The notes beneath the pieces are model-generated. The model searched no databases and was not told where the DNA came from. It worked only from the letters and a program-made list of their open reading frames with translations. A stretch of DNA of 64,000 bases, taken from contig NZ_JAOEGB010000006.1 in assembly GCF_025420585.1 (NCBI RefSeq), positions 1-64,000 on the forward strand, given 5' to 3'. Positions 15,832 through 24,020 of this stretch are shown in pieces (position 1 is the stretch's first letter; each line of letters starts with the position of its first letter). This DNA comes from Planotetraspora sp. A-T 1434. GTDB taxonomy: Bacteria; Actinomycetota; Actinomycetes; Streptosporangiales; Streptosporangiaceae. The position numbers and the translations under genes are program-made.

Positions 15832-16975
15832 GGGTGGCCGCCTTCAGGGACAGGTGAAGGAGCAGGCGGTCGCCGCCGTCGGCGAGGTCGAGCCCGGTGA
15901 GGTGCTCGGCCTTGCCCAGCCGGTAGTAGAGCGTCTGGCGGTGGACGCCGAGCCGGGTGGCCGTCTCCTGGGCGTGGCCGGCGTGGTCCAGGTACGCCTC
16001 GACCGTGCCGGCCAGCTCACCTCCGGCGATCGACAGCGGAGCCGACTCGGCCGCCAGCTCGGCCAGGTCGCGGGGCGACAGCTTGGCGAGCAGGCGGTAG
16101 ACGCCAAGCTCGGGCCAGCTTGCGACGGGGGCGTGCCGTTCTACGTGCTCGGCGACCCGAAGGGCCACCAGCGCCTCCCGCCAGCTCTCCCACGCCTCCT
16201 CCGGGTCGTCGCGGGGTCCCCCGATTCCGGCGGCCCTGCCGTACAGGTCGTGCAGCCGTCCGGCGACCTCGGCGGCCTGCGGCGCGGGGGCGAGCACGGC
16301 GACGAGCGGCTCGTCGGGGCTGGGGTCGGTGAGCACGCCGCGCGGGAGCGTCCAGGGCGCGCCCGCGCGGTCCGGCGAGGTCCGTACGGCTATCGCCGCC
16401 ACGGGGGCCTCGGCCGTCACGCCGGCGGCGGCCCGGATGCCGGGGTCGGCGGAGAAGAAGTCGCGGAGCCGGGCGTGCCGGCCGCGCGCCTCCCGTGCCA
16501 GGCGCGCCGCCGCGCGGGCCACCAGCGGCGCCACCGCGGCCAGCCGTTCGTCGGTCAGCCCCTTCGAGCCGGCGGAGCCGGAGTCGACGGAACCGGAGTC
16601 GCCAGGGCCCGCGCCAGGAGAGCCCGCGTCCGTTGGACCCGCGTCCGCTGAGCGCGAGTCCGCGGGGCCCGCGTCCAGCACCCAGAGGTAGCCGTAGTTG
16701 ACCCCGCCGTGCCGCAGCGGCACGCACACCCGGCCGAGCATGCCCGGCAGACCGGGGATGCGGACCGGCCCGGCCGCCGTGGCGATGCCGTACGCCTCGA
16801 AATAGGCGCGCACCTCGTCGGTGGCCCGCCTGCGGAGGATCGACTCCTGCCGGACCGTGTCGATGGTGCCGCTCTGCGCGCCGTACGCCAGGAGGTTGAA
16901 CGAGCGGTCCTCGATCGTGACCGACGCGTCGAGCAGCCGGGCGATCTCGTCGGCGATGTCCTGCATGCGGTCCAT
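15785..16975 (-). CDS. PucR-family transcriptional regulator (probable proline-catabolism regulator)
   Basis: 396 residues. N-terminal sensory region (MQDIADEIARLLDASVTIED...YGIATAAGPVRIPGLPGMLGRVCVPL), a central GGDEF-like fold, and a C-terminal PucR HTH (LDHAGHAQETATRLGVHRQTLYYRL, residues about 335-375). A low-complexity insert of Ser/Ala/Gly/Asp repeats (DAGPTDAGSPGAGPGDSG) sits near residues 125-165. It is divergent from the proline dehydrogenase operon with a 75-base spacer, as for PruR-type activators of proline use in streptomycetes. The regulatory role is inferred from that arrangement. Confidence 0.85.
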   Translation of the reverse strand: MDRMQDIADEIARLLDASVTIEDRSFNLLAYGAQSGTIDTVRQESILRRRATDEVRAYFEAYGIATAAGPVRIPGLPGMLGRVCVPLRHGGVNYGYLWVLDAGPADSRSADAGPTDAGSPGAGPGDSGSVDSGSAGSKGLTDERLAAVAPLVARAAARLAREARGRHARLRDFFSADPGIRAAAGVTAEAPVAAIAVRTSPDRAGAPWTLPRGVLTDPSPDEPLVAVLAPAPQAAEVAGRLHDLYGRAAGIGGPRDDPEEAWESWREALVALRVAEHVERHAPVASWPELGVYRLLAKLSPRDLAELAAESAPLSIAGGELAGTVEAYLDHAGHAQETATRLGVHRQTLYYRLGKAEHLTGLDLADGGDRLLLHLSLKAATLTGEPGRSAPSRRTS

Positions 16976-17050
16976 TGTTGTACATCTGTATGAAAACGCT
17001 GTGGCGGATGTCCGTGGACCAGCCGTGAGCTGCGGATTTAGCCTGTTGAC

Positions 17051-17962
17051 ATGCTCGGTTCACTGCTTCTCGCGGGCTCTCGGAGCCCGCTCGCCCGGAA
17101 GGCCGTCTCAGGGTTCCCGCTCACGCGCGGGGTCGTCGACCGGTTCGTCGCCGGGGAGTCCACCGCGGACGCCGTCGCCGCCACCCGCCGCCTGACCGGC
17201 TCGGGGCTGGCCGTGACGATCGACCACCTCGGCGAGGAGGTCCGCGACGCGGGGGCCGCGATCGGCACGGCGAAGGCGTACGTGACCCTGCTGGACGCGC
17301 TCCGGCCGCTCGGGCTGGGCCGCCGCGCCGAGGTGTCGGTGAAGCTCTCGGCCGTAGGGCAGGCGCTCGACGGCGCCATGGCGCTCGAACACGCCCGGCA
17401 GATCTGCTCGGCCGCCCGCGACTGCGGCTCCACCGTCACGCTGGACATGGAGGACCACACCACGGTCGACTCCACGCTGGAGATCCTCCGCGCGCTGCGC
17501 GAGGACTTCCCCGAGACCGGCGTCGCGATCCAGGCCTACCTCTTCCGCAGTGAGGCCGACTGCCGTGATCTCGCCGGGTCGCGGGTGCGCCTGGTCAAGG
17601 GGGCCTACCGCGAGCCCGCCTCGGTCGCCCACCAGAGCAAGACCGAGGTGGACAAGGCGTACGTCCGGTGCCTGCGCGTTCTCATGGCGGGCACGGGATA
17701 TCCCATGGTGGCCACCCACGACGACCGGCTGATCGCCATCACGGAGCTGCTCGCGGACCGCAACGACCGCGAGCGGGACAGCTACGAGTACCAGATGCTC
17801 TACGGCATCCGGACCGACAAGCAGGAGGCGCTCGCCGGCGCCGGGTCGCGGGTCCGGGTCTACGTCCCCTACGGCGACGACTGGTACGGCTATTTCATGC
17901 GCCGCCTCGCCGAGCGCCCGGCCAACGTCGCCTTCTTCCTGCGTTCTCTGAGGGGTAAGTAA
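17051..17962 (+). CDS. Proline dehydrogenase (monofunctional)
   Basis: 303 residues, typical of stand-alone PRODH. It oxidises L-proline to pyrroline-5-carboxylate with FAD, passing electrons to the quinone pool. A TIM-barrel with family motifs: VSVKLSAVGQ, VTLDMEDHTTVDSTL, IQAYLFRSEADC, VRLVKGAYREPASVA, YEYQMLYGIR, and the Arg-rich substrate end VYVPYGDDWYGYFMRRLAERP. The next gene starts at the very next base after the stop, so both enzymes of the pathway are co-expressed. Probably controlled by the divergent PucR gene. Confidence 0.93.
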   Translation: MLGSLLLAGSRSPLARKAVSGFPLTRGVVDRFVAGESTADAVAATRRLTGSGLAVTIDHLGEEVRDAGAAIGTAKAYVTLLDALRPLGLGRRAEVSVKLSAVGQALDGAMALEHARQICSAARDCGSTVTLDMEDHTTVDSTLEILRALREDFPETGVAIQAYLFRSEADCRDLAGSRVRLVKGAYREPASVAHQSKTEVDKAYVRCLRVLMAGTGYPMVATHDDRLIAITELLADRNDRERDSYEYQMLYGIRTDKQEALAGAGSRVRVYVPYGDDWYGYFMRRLAERPANVAFFLRSLRGK

Positions 17963-19588
17963 ATGGATGCGATCACGAACGTCCCGGTGCCGGCGAACGA
18001 GCCGGTGTACGGCTACGCGCCCGGCAGTGCCGAGCGCTCCGCCCTGGAGAACCGGATCAAGGAGCTCCAGGGCGCCCAGCTCGACCTCACGATGACGGTC
18101 GGCGGCGAGCGGCGGATGGCGGGCGGCGCCCCCATCGACGTCGTCCAGCCGCACAACCACGCCTCGGTGCTCGGCCGGATGGCCGACGCCACCGCCGCCG
18201 ACGTGCGGGCCGCGATCGACGCCTCCCTTAAGGCCGCCCCCGCCTGGCGGGCGCTGCCGTTCGAGGAGCGGGCGGCGATCTTCCTCAAGGCGGCCGACCT
18301 GCTGAGCGGCCCGTGGCGGGCCACTCTCAACGCCGCCACGGTCCTCGGGCAGTCGAAGTCGGCCCAGCAGGCCGAGATCGACGCGGCCTGCGAGCTGATC
18401 GACTTCCTGCGGTTCAACGTGTCGTACGGCCGGCAGCTGCTGAACGAGCAGCCCGTGTCGTCTCCCGGCGTGTGGAACCGCATGGAATATCGGCCGCTGG
18501 AGGGCTTCGTGCTCGCCATCACGCCATTCAACTTCACCGCCATCGCCGGAAATCTGCCGACTTCTGCGGCTTTGATGGGAAATGTCGTCGTATGGAAGCC
18601 GTCGCCGACGCAGCAGTTCGCGGCGCACTTCACGATGCGGCTGCTTGAGGCGGCCGGGCTGCCGCCGGGCGTCATCAACATGGTGACGGGCAACGGCGCC
18701 GCCGTCTCCGAGGTGGCGCTGGCGCATCCGGAGCTGGCGGGCATCCACTTCACCGGCTCCACGGCCACCTTCCAGCACCTGTGGCGCACGGTCGGCGAGA
18801 ACATCGCCGGATACCGGGGCTACCCGAGGATCGTCGGCGAGACCGGGGGCAAGGACTTCGTGGTCGCCCATCCCTCGGCTTCCGCCGAGGTGCTGACGAC
18901 GGCCCTGGTCCGGGGCGCGTTCGAGTATCAGGGCCAGAAGTGCTCGGCGGCCTCCCGGGCGTACGTGCCGAGGTCGCTCTGGGCGCGCATGCGGGACGAC
19001 TTCGTCTCCGTGGCCGAGTCGCTTACGGTCGGCGACGTGGCGGCCGACCTGTCCACCTTCATGGGCGCCGTAATCGACGAGCGGGCGTTCGCCAAGCACA
19101 GGAAGGCCATCGACCGGGCCCGCTCGACCGGCTCCATCAACGTGCTCACCGGGTCGTACGACGACTCGACCGGATATTTCGTGAAGCCGACCATCCTGGA
19201 GTGCTCCGACCCCACGGACGAGGTCTTCGTGAAGGAGTACTTCGGCCCCATCCTCGCGGTCCACGTCTACGACGACTCGTCGTACGACGCGGTCCTCGAC
19301 CAGATGGAGAGTGTCACGCCGTACGCGCTGACCGGCTCGGTCATCGCCCAGGACCGGTACGCCATCACGGCCGCCGCGGAACGGCTGCGCTTCGCGGCGG
19401 GCAACTTCTACATCAACGACAAGCCCACCGGGGCGGTGGTCGGCCAGCAGCCGTTCGGCGGCGCCCGGGCCTCCGGGACCAACGATAAGGCGGGGTCGAT
19501 CTTCAACCTGATCCGCTGGGTCAACGCCCGCACTATCAAGGAGACCTTCGTCCCGCCCACCGACCACCGCTACCCCCACATGGGCTGA
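17963..19588 (+). CDS. pruA: L-glutamate gamma-semialdehyde (P5C) dehydrogenase
   Basis: 541 residues, the usual length for this ALDH branch. It converts glutamate semialdehyde to glutamate with NAD, the second step of proline catabolism. NAD-binding region GNVVVWKPSPTQQFAAH and IHFTGSTATFQHLWR; general-base Glu in GETGGKDFV; catalytic Cys in YQGQKCSAASRAYVP; DEVFVKEYFGPILAVHVYD; and the C-terminal GGARASGTNDKAG. ATG directly follows the proline dehydrogenase stop. Its last 27 bases recur at 24675-24700, marking a probable insertion boundary at its 3' end. Confidence 0.94.
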   Translation: MDAITNVPVPANEPVYGYAPGSAERSALENRIKELQGAQLDLTMTVGGERRMAGGAPIDVVQPHNHASVLGRMADATAADVRAAIDASLKAAPAWRALPFEERAAIFLKAADLLSGPWRATLNAATVLGQSKSAQQAEIDAACELIDFLRFNVSYGRQLLNEQPVSSPGVWNRMEYRPLEGFVLAITPFNFTAIAGNLPTSAALMGNVVVWKPSPTQQFAAHFTMRLLEAAGLPPGVINMVTGNGAAVSEVALAHPELAGIHFTGSTATFQHLWRTVGENIAGYRGYPRIVGETGGKDFVVAHPSASAEVLTTALVRGAFEYQGQKCSAASRAYVPRSLWARMRDDFVSVAESLTVGDVAADLSTFMGAVIDERAFAKHRKAIDRARSTGSINVLTGSYDDSTGYFVKPTILECSDPTDEVFVKEYFGPILAVHVYDDSSYDAVLDQMESVTPYALTGSVIAQDRYAITAAAERLRFAAGNFYINDKPTGAVVGQQPFGGARASGTNDKAGSIFNLIRWVNARTIKETFVPPTDHRYPHMG

Positions 19589-19590
19589 CA
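19564..19590. repeat. Left copy of island-flanking direct repeat (3' end of pruA)
   Basis: CCACCGCTACCCCCACATGG followed by G and CTGACA. The same sequence lacking that one G is found at 24675-24700. The left copy spans the last codons and stop of pruA. Confidence 0.8.
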
Positions 19591-19795
19591 CCCCGCAGAC
19601 GGGATGGCAGCAGCCGGATTTGAAGGACCTCGGCTACAAATAGCCTCCCGCCAAAAAGTAGCCGGACAATCGCGACGCCCCAGAACTCCTATTCGGGTTC
19701 CGGGGTGTCGGCCTCGACCTCGAATTGGTGGCACCCAGGTCCTTCCTGGCGAGTAGGAGTCCTGGGTCCAGGCTTGGTGACCGTCCTCGGCGGGT

Positions 19796-20198
19796 CTAGA
19801 GAGCCCGGGGAAGAAGCGTCAGCGCGGGAACATGACACGGCCGGATCACCGTGAAGTGTCGCCGGTCCACGGTCGCCACCTGATGAACTCCCAACCGTTC
19901 CGCGAGCGCCACCACCGACGCGTCCACCAGCCCCAGGCGAAGGTCGGCATACGTGCGCACCAATTCCGATGCCCGCCACAGATCAGCTGGGAGCAGTTCC
20001 GTCATCTCCAGCTCTCCCTCGGCCATCGACTCCAGGAACGCCGCCTCGGCCTTGGCCCCCAGATGCTTCTCAACGTGCCAGGAGGTCTCGGTCAGCACGG
20101 TGGTCGGCACCAGCAACCGGCCGCGAAGCATCGTCAACAGCCGAGCCGACTTCTCATGATGCGCATCCGACCGGTCGATGGCGGCATACAAGGCGGAT
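19796..20198 (-). pseudogene. VapC-type PIN-domain toxin, body of the gene, 5' end lost to IS30
   Basis: The frame encodes most of a PIN RNase: SALYAAIDRSDAHHEKSARLL, PTTVLTETSWHVEKHLG (conserved TE), LRLGLVDASVVALAERL (D.S motif) and VATVDRRHFTVIRPCHVP (TVDRRHF). The N-terminal strand with the first active-site Asp is missing, because the coding sequence runs into the IS30 end at 20199. The residues that would precede SALY now come from the IS. A possible N terminus lies on the other side of the IS (21642-21681), but joining the two does not restore the frame. Confidence 0.75.
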
Positions 20199-21641
20199 TC
20201 AACCGATCGTCGCAACACTCCGTCCCTGGAGGTGTTGTGCATGGGCCTGGGCAACAAGCAGCGGGCTGTCCGGTTGTATCGCGGTCAGATTCCGTCACCG
20301 GGGCGGCCAACGGTCGCCTGGCGACAGGACCGCATCCGGTTCTGGCAAGCGATCGATCGAGGGTTGACTTCGGAGGACGCCGCAGCGGAGATCGGCGTGT
20401 CGCCAGCGGTCGGGACGCGCTGGTTTCGCCAGGCTGGCGGGGTGAATCCACGCCTTGCCCCGACCGTGTCGGGCCGCTACCTGTCGTTCGCCGAGCGGGA
20501 AGAGATCGCCTTGTGCCGCGCCCGGAAGGCCGGCGTGCGCGAGATCGCCCGGCGCCTGGGACGGTCGCCGTCGACGATCTCCCGCGAACTGCGGCGCAAC
20601 GCCTCGACGCGGACGTATGACGTGGAATACCGGGCGACGGTCGCACAATGGCATGCCGAGCGCCGGGCTCGGCGGCCGAAGACCGCCAAACTGGCGGCTA
20701 ACCAGCAACTGCGCGAGTACGTGCAGGAGCGGCTGGCCGGACAGGTCCGCCACCCGGACGGCACGCCGGTCGCGGGACCACAGACGGCACCCTGGAGGGG
20801 ACGCAACAAACCCCGGCGGCAGGACCGTCGCTGGGCGAGATCCTGGAGTCCCGAACAGATCGCCCATCGGCTGAAGGCCGACTTTCCCGTGGATGACACC
20901 ATGCGGATCTCGCACGAGGCTATCTACCAGGCCCTGTTCATCCAGGGGCGAGGAGCGCTCAAGCGGGAACTGGTCGCCTGCCTGCGCACCGGGCGGGCCC
21001 TGCGGGTCCCGCGCGCACGCACCCGGCGCAAGAACGGCGGCCACGTGACGCCTGAAGTTCTGATCAGCGAGCGGCCCGCCGAGGCCGACGACCGCGCGGT
21101 CCCGGGCCACTGGGAAGGTGATCTCATCATCGGCACCGGTCGCTCAGCGATCGGCACCCTGGTGGAACGTACGACCCGATTCACCCTGCTGTTGCACCTG
21201 CCACGGATGGAGGGCTACGGCGTTCAGGAGCGGGTGAAGAACGGTCCGGCATTGGCCGGCCGCGGCGCCGAGGCCGTGCGGGACGCGATCACCAAGGAGA
21301 TCACCGGGTTGCCCGGACAGCTACTCCGCTCGCTGACCTGGGACCGGGGCACAGAACTGGCCCAGCACGCGCAGCTGCGCATCGACACCGGCGTGCAGGT
21401 CTATTTCGCCGACCCGCACAGCCCCTGGCAGCGAGGCACCAACGAAAACACGAACGGACTGCTGCGCCAGTACTTCCCCAAAGGCACCGACCTGTCTCGA
21501 TGGAGCGCCGAGGACTTGGCGGCCGTGGCGTTCACGCTCAACACCAGGCCCCGAAAGACTCTCGGATGGAAGACACCGGCCGAAGCCTTCAGCGAGCATC
21601 TGACCTTGCTGATGAGCAGCAGTGTTGCGACGACCGATTGA
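20199..21641 (+). mobile_element. IS30-family insertion sequence, complete
   Basis: 1443 bases bounded by inverted repeats of about 21 bp that share the block TCGTCGCAACACT and differ at two positions. The transposase stop codon lies in the right repeat. The bases just outside the two ends (GGAT and GCCC) do not form a target duplication, which suggests a deletion or rearrangement after insertion. It interrupts a vapBC locus. Confidence 0.85.
20241..21641 (+). CDS. IS30-family transposase
   Basis: 466 residues from ATG 20241, which has GGAGG eight bases upstream; the frame is open further upstream. N-terminal HTH regions (GLTSEDAAAEIGVSPAVGTRWF; LSFAEREEIALCRARKAGVREIARRLGRSPSTISREL), then the IS30 DDE core: first Asp in PGHWEGDLIIG, second in SLTWDRGTELA, Glu in PWQRGTNENTNGLLRQYFP. 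All three catalytic residues are present and the frame is unbroken, so it may still be mobile. Confidence 0.93.
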   Translation: MGLGNKQRAVRLYRGQIPSPGRPTVAWRQDRIRFWQAIDRGLTSEDAAAEIGVSPAVGTRWFRQAGGVNPRLAPTVSGRYLSFAEREEIALCRARKAGVREIARRLGRSPSTISRELRRNASTRTYDVEYRATVAQWHAERRARRPKTAKLAANQQLREYVQERLAGQVRHPDGTPVAGPQTAPWRGRNKPRRQDRRWARSWSPEQIAHRLKADFPVDDTMRISHEAIYQALFIQGRGALKRELVACLRTGRALRVPRARTRRKNGGHVTPEVLISERPAEADDRAVPGHWEGDLIIGTGRSAIGTLVERTTRFTLLLHLPRMEGYGVQERVKNGPALAGRGAEAVRDAITKEITGLPGQLLRSLTWDRGTELAQHAQLRIDTGVQVYFADPHSPWQRGTNENTNGLLRQYFPKGTDLSRWSAEDLAAVAFTLNTRPRKTLGWKTPAEAFSEHLTLLMSSSVATTD

Positions 21642-21681
21642 GCCCAAGCAACACACCGGTGTCAATAAGGGTGACCGTCAC
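21642..21681 (-). pseudogene. N-terminal fragment of a VapC PIN toxin
   Basis: Thirteen codons from a GTG that overlaps the stop of the upstream antitoxin gene (GTGA) encode VTVTLIDTGVLLG, the first beta strand of a PIN domain with its catalytic Asp. The frame then enters the IS30 right end. Confidence 0.6.
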
Positions 21682-21920
21682 AAGAGACGATCCAACCCCT
21701 CCCGGAGGATTTCGTCATGCCGTTCGGACACATCCGAGCGCCCAGAGGAACCGAGCCCGATGAACGAAAGGTCCCGGCCGTCGATCTCATCCTCGGCGGC
21801 GTCGACAAACCTGGCCAGCTCAGGATCGGACTCCACCAGCAGCCGCAACCGGCGCACCCCCGCAGGGGGCAGCAGGTCCACGAGATGATGCATCTCCTCG
21901 TAGTCATGGGCAGCCGTCAT
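21678..21920 (-). CDS. VapB-like antitoxin of the IS-interrupted vapBC locus
   Basis: 80 residues (EEMHHLVDLLPPAGVRRLRLLVES, DAAEDEIDGRDLSFIGLGSS, HDEILREGLDRLL). Small, acidic and helical, ending in the typical D-E-I-L-R-E-G-L tail of antitoxins that precede PIN toxins in actinobacteria. The stop overlaps the GTG of the truncated vapC. With its toxin disrupted, this antitoxin is orphaned. I infer its role mainly from position. Confidence 0.65.
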   Translation of the reverse strand: MTAAHDYEEMHHLVDLLPPAGVRRLRLLVESDPELARFVDAAEDEIDGRDLSFIGLGSSGRSDVSERHDEILREGLDRLL

Positions 21921-22011
21921 ACCCGCCAGTGTACGTACACCGCACCCTAAGACCGCGAGGCACCGTGCCCCCGATTATCGGCGGACATTTAGGGAAATCC
22001 CACCCCGCGCG

Positions 22012-22165
22012 CCATCGAGACGAGAAACGCCGCCTCGGCCCTGCCACCGAGATTCTTCTCCGCATGCCAGGAGGTTTCGACCAGCACAGTGGCCGGCACG
22101 AGCAACCGGCCGGGACAGGACGCGTGAGAGAGCAACCGAGCCGACACTGCGTGATGATGGCCCAG
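22012..22165 (-). pseudogene. Remnant of a second vapC
   Basis: About 150 bases align, with gaps, to 20024-20170 inside the first vapC: both contain GAACGCCGCCTCGGCC-like and CCAGGAGGT(T/C)TCG blocks and GGCAC(G/C)AGCAACCGGCCG. The reading frame is not kept. It lies upstream of the VapB-like gene on the same strand, so the locus once held tandem vapBC units. Confidence 0.6.
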
Positions 22166-22201
22166 GATCTGGCCGACATTCCGGCCAAATTAATAGCACT
22201 C

Positions 22202-22488
22202 ATGGAGACAATCCCGATCAGCGAAGCGAAGGATCGGCTGACCGAGTTGGCCGACCGGGCCGCCCGGGAGCACGACCACTCACGCTCACCCGGAATGGAC
22301 GACCACACGCCGTGATCGTGTCTGTGGCCGAGTGGGAGTCTTTTCAGGAGACTCTGGAGCTTCTCGCCGATTCAGAGATGCGCGCTGATCTGGTCGAGGC
22401 CGCAGCCGCCGAGGCACGAGGCGACGTGACCACCGAGGAGGAGATGGCCCCCGTCATGGCTGCCCGCCTCGGCAAGGCGAGCGCGTGA
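22202..22488 (+). pseudogene. Phd/YefM-type antitoxin, broken by a single-base deletion
   Basis: ATG 22202 begins METIPISEAKDRLTELADRA and continues to AREHDH; then the frame is lost and stops at 22315. Shifting by one base near 22276 restores the family sequence (VTLTRNGR, then HAVIVSVAEWESFQETLELL, ending in MAPVMAARLGKASA) to a stop at 22486-22488. The repaired protein would be about 95 residues, normal for Phd/YefM antitoxins. The relE-like start overlaps its stop (GTGA), as in an intact operon. Either a real mutation or a sequencing error. Confidence 0.75.
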
Positions 22489-22756
22489 GCGACCGCTACA
22501 CCGTCCTACTCGCCCCTCCGGCCCGACGCGCCCTTACTTCGGGTTTGCCCGAAGGCGTGGCCGCAGCGGCCTGGGAACTCATCAGCGGTGCGATCGCCCA
22601 GGAGCCATGGCGGGTAGGCAAGCCCCGCAAGAGCCGTACGAGGGGCTGTATGTCGCCCGTCGCAGGACCTATCGCCTGGTCTACCGCATTGACGAGGACA
22701 AACGTACCGTGACGATCCAAACCATCAAGCACCGGCGAGACACCAACCACCCATAA
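22485..22756 (+). pseudogene. RelE/ParE-type toxin, broken by a single-base deletion
   Basis: GTG 22485 starts SDRYTVLLAPPARRAL and the frame holds to WRVGKP. After CCCCG near 22627 the family sequence continues one frame over: EPYEGLYVARRRTYRLVYRI, then EDKRTVTIQTIKHRRDTNHP, to TAA at 22754-22756. Without the shift the product ends at 22712 and lacks the catalytic half. The repaired protein is about 90 residues, typical for RelE mRNA interferases. The change lies by a C run, where sequencing errors also occur. Confidence 0.77.
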
Positions 22757-22851
22757 CGGCTGATGGGTTGCTTTCGCCATGCGATGACCGCCGTCCGATC
22801 GTTCAGCCGCTGGCAGTTGGCGAAGTTCCGGCTTCCCGGTATTCGCGGCCC

Positions 22852-23733
22852 TCAGGCCAGGAGATGCCCCGCGAGTTCATGCCACTGGCGTGTCGGCGGT
22901 GTCCCGGGCGTGGCCGTGAGGACGTAGAGGCTTACATGGTCGGCCCCGGCCTCGATGTGTTCTTCGACCCGGTGCGCGATGTCGTCAGCGCTCCCGCGAA
23001 CTATGAGCGCGTTGACAAGCCGCTCATCCAGTGAATCGACCTCCTCGAATCCGAGGTCGTGCAACAGCGCGCTCCGGTTGGGCAGCAGTGCGGCGGCATA
23101 GGAGCGGGCCAGGTCGGCGGAGTTCGACCGGCCCTGGTCCAGGATCACCAGCTGAGTGACCGCCAGCAAGGCGCCCGGCCCCAGCACAGCCCTGGCGTTC
23201 TTGGTGTGTTCGACCGGCATGCCCAGGGGGTTTGCACCCCATGCCAGTTCACCCGCGAGCTTGACCATTTCGGTGTCCAGCGCCACGAGCAACCGGCGCG
23301 GCACACCCGATAGCCGTGGCGGCCCGAACGGGGCCGCATCCATCGCTTCCAAATAGCGCCGCATGGTCGCCACCGGTACGCCGAAGTCGTGGCCGCGAAC
23401 GTCTTCGGCGAGGCTGGGATGACTCTCCCAGAGTCCCAGGAGAAACCGTCCCGGAAAGGCCTCGTCCAAGGTACGTTGCGCGGCCGCGGTCGTCACGGCG
23501 TCCCGCGCGTAGATGTCGGCGGTGCCGGCGGCCACCACGATCCGGCGGGTGGCCGACAGCAGGATCCCGGCCTGCGCCATGGCCTCTCGCCCTGTCGTCT
23601 CGGGGAACCACAGCGTTCCGTAGCCACCGTCCTCGATCACCGCCACGGCCTCGCGGACTGCGGCCATGGGGTAGCTGTCGAGGTCGCCCGCCCAGATCCC
23701 GATGCGCCCGATGTCGGGCACGTGGCCGCTCAC
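22852..23733 (-). CDS. LLM-class F420-dependent oxidoreductase
   Basis: 293 residues of the luciferase-like TIM barrel: RIGIWAGDLDSYPMAAVREA, GYGTLWFPETTGREAMAQAG, VVAAGTADIYARDAVTTAAA, GRFLLGLWESHPSL and a C-terminal LIVRGSADDIAHRVEEHIEAGADHV split over the family's last strand. Probable F420 use follows from the family subgroup (TIGR03620-like); the substrate is unknown. Starts at a GTG overlapping the stop of a truncated NmrA-like frame (GTGA), so the two were once an operon, probably controlled by the divergent TetR gene. Confidence 0.88.
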   Translation of the reverse strand: MSGHVPDIGRIGIWAGDLDSYPMAAVREAVAVIEDGGYGTLWFPETTGREAMAQAGILLSATRRIVVAAGTADIYARDAVTTAAAQRTLDEAFPGRFLLGLWESHPSLAEDVRGHDFGVPVATMRRYLEAMDAAPFGPPRLSGVPRRLLVALDTEMVKLAGELAWGANPLGMPVEHTKNARAVLGPGALLAVTQLVILDQGRSNSADLARSYAAALLPNRSALLHDLGFEEVDSLDERLVNALIVRGSADDIAHRVEEHIEAGADHVSLYVLTATPGTPPTRQWHELAGHLLA

Positions 23734-23900
23734 ACGTCTCGCTTGGGAGCACGCTGAGCGGTCAGGTCGTCACCGGCCAGCTCGATCGCCCGCCCGATCC
23801 AGTCCTGCGGCCGGGCGAACGCCGGAGCGATGAAGGCTTCGACGTCATCGACGGCCACGATGTGCCGAGGCGCGACCACGATGGTCTTTCCCCTGTCCAC
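23730..23900 (-). pseudogene. C-terminal remnant of an NmrA-like NAD(P)-binding protein
   Basis: 56 codons from GTG 23900, with AGGAGA just upstream, encode HIVAVDDVEAFIAPAFARP and WIGRAIELAGDDLTAQRA, the hallmark C-terminal segment of NmrA-type reductases (AVDDIG...GR.IELAGDELT). The Rossmann half is absent and the frame is open upstream without it. It overlaps the LLM gene start by four bases. It may be translated, but cannot be a working NmrA enzyme. Confidence 0.6.
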
Positions 23901-23946
23901 GTCTCTCCTGAAGTTCAGGCGTGTGCGGCGGACCCATCCGATTAAC

Positions 23947-23995
23947 TGGGGTGGCCCTCCGGTTCTTCGCGGTTACGATATGGAGGACCACCCCA
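23947..23995. promoter_or_regulatory. Inverted repeat, probable TetR operator
   Basis: Arms TGGGGTGGCCCTCC (23947-23960) and GGAGGACCACCCCA (23982-23995) pair with one mismatch around a 21-base centre that includes TTACGATAT, a possible -10 region. It lies between the TetR gene and the divergent NmrA-remnant/LLM genes, where an autoregulator would bind. Confidence 0.6.
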
Positions 23996-24020
23996 ATTCC
24001 GCAAGCCCACTGGAGCTCCA

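Noticed and set aside
17108-19591. 827-codon minus-strand frame over the proline catabolism genes
   Set aside because: Typical antisense open frame in high-GC DNA; the plus strand encodes two well-conserved enzymes.
19600-19660. Trace of a tRNA T-arm (TTCAAAT on the minus strand) near the left edge of the island
   Set aside because: The flanking stem does not pair and no acceptor or anticodon arm is found.
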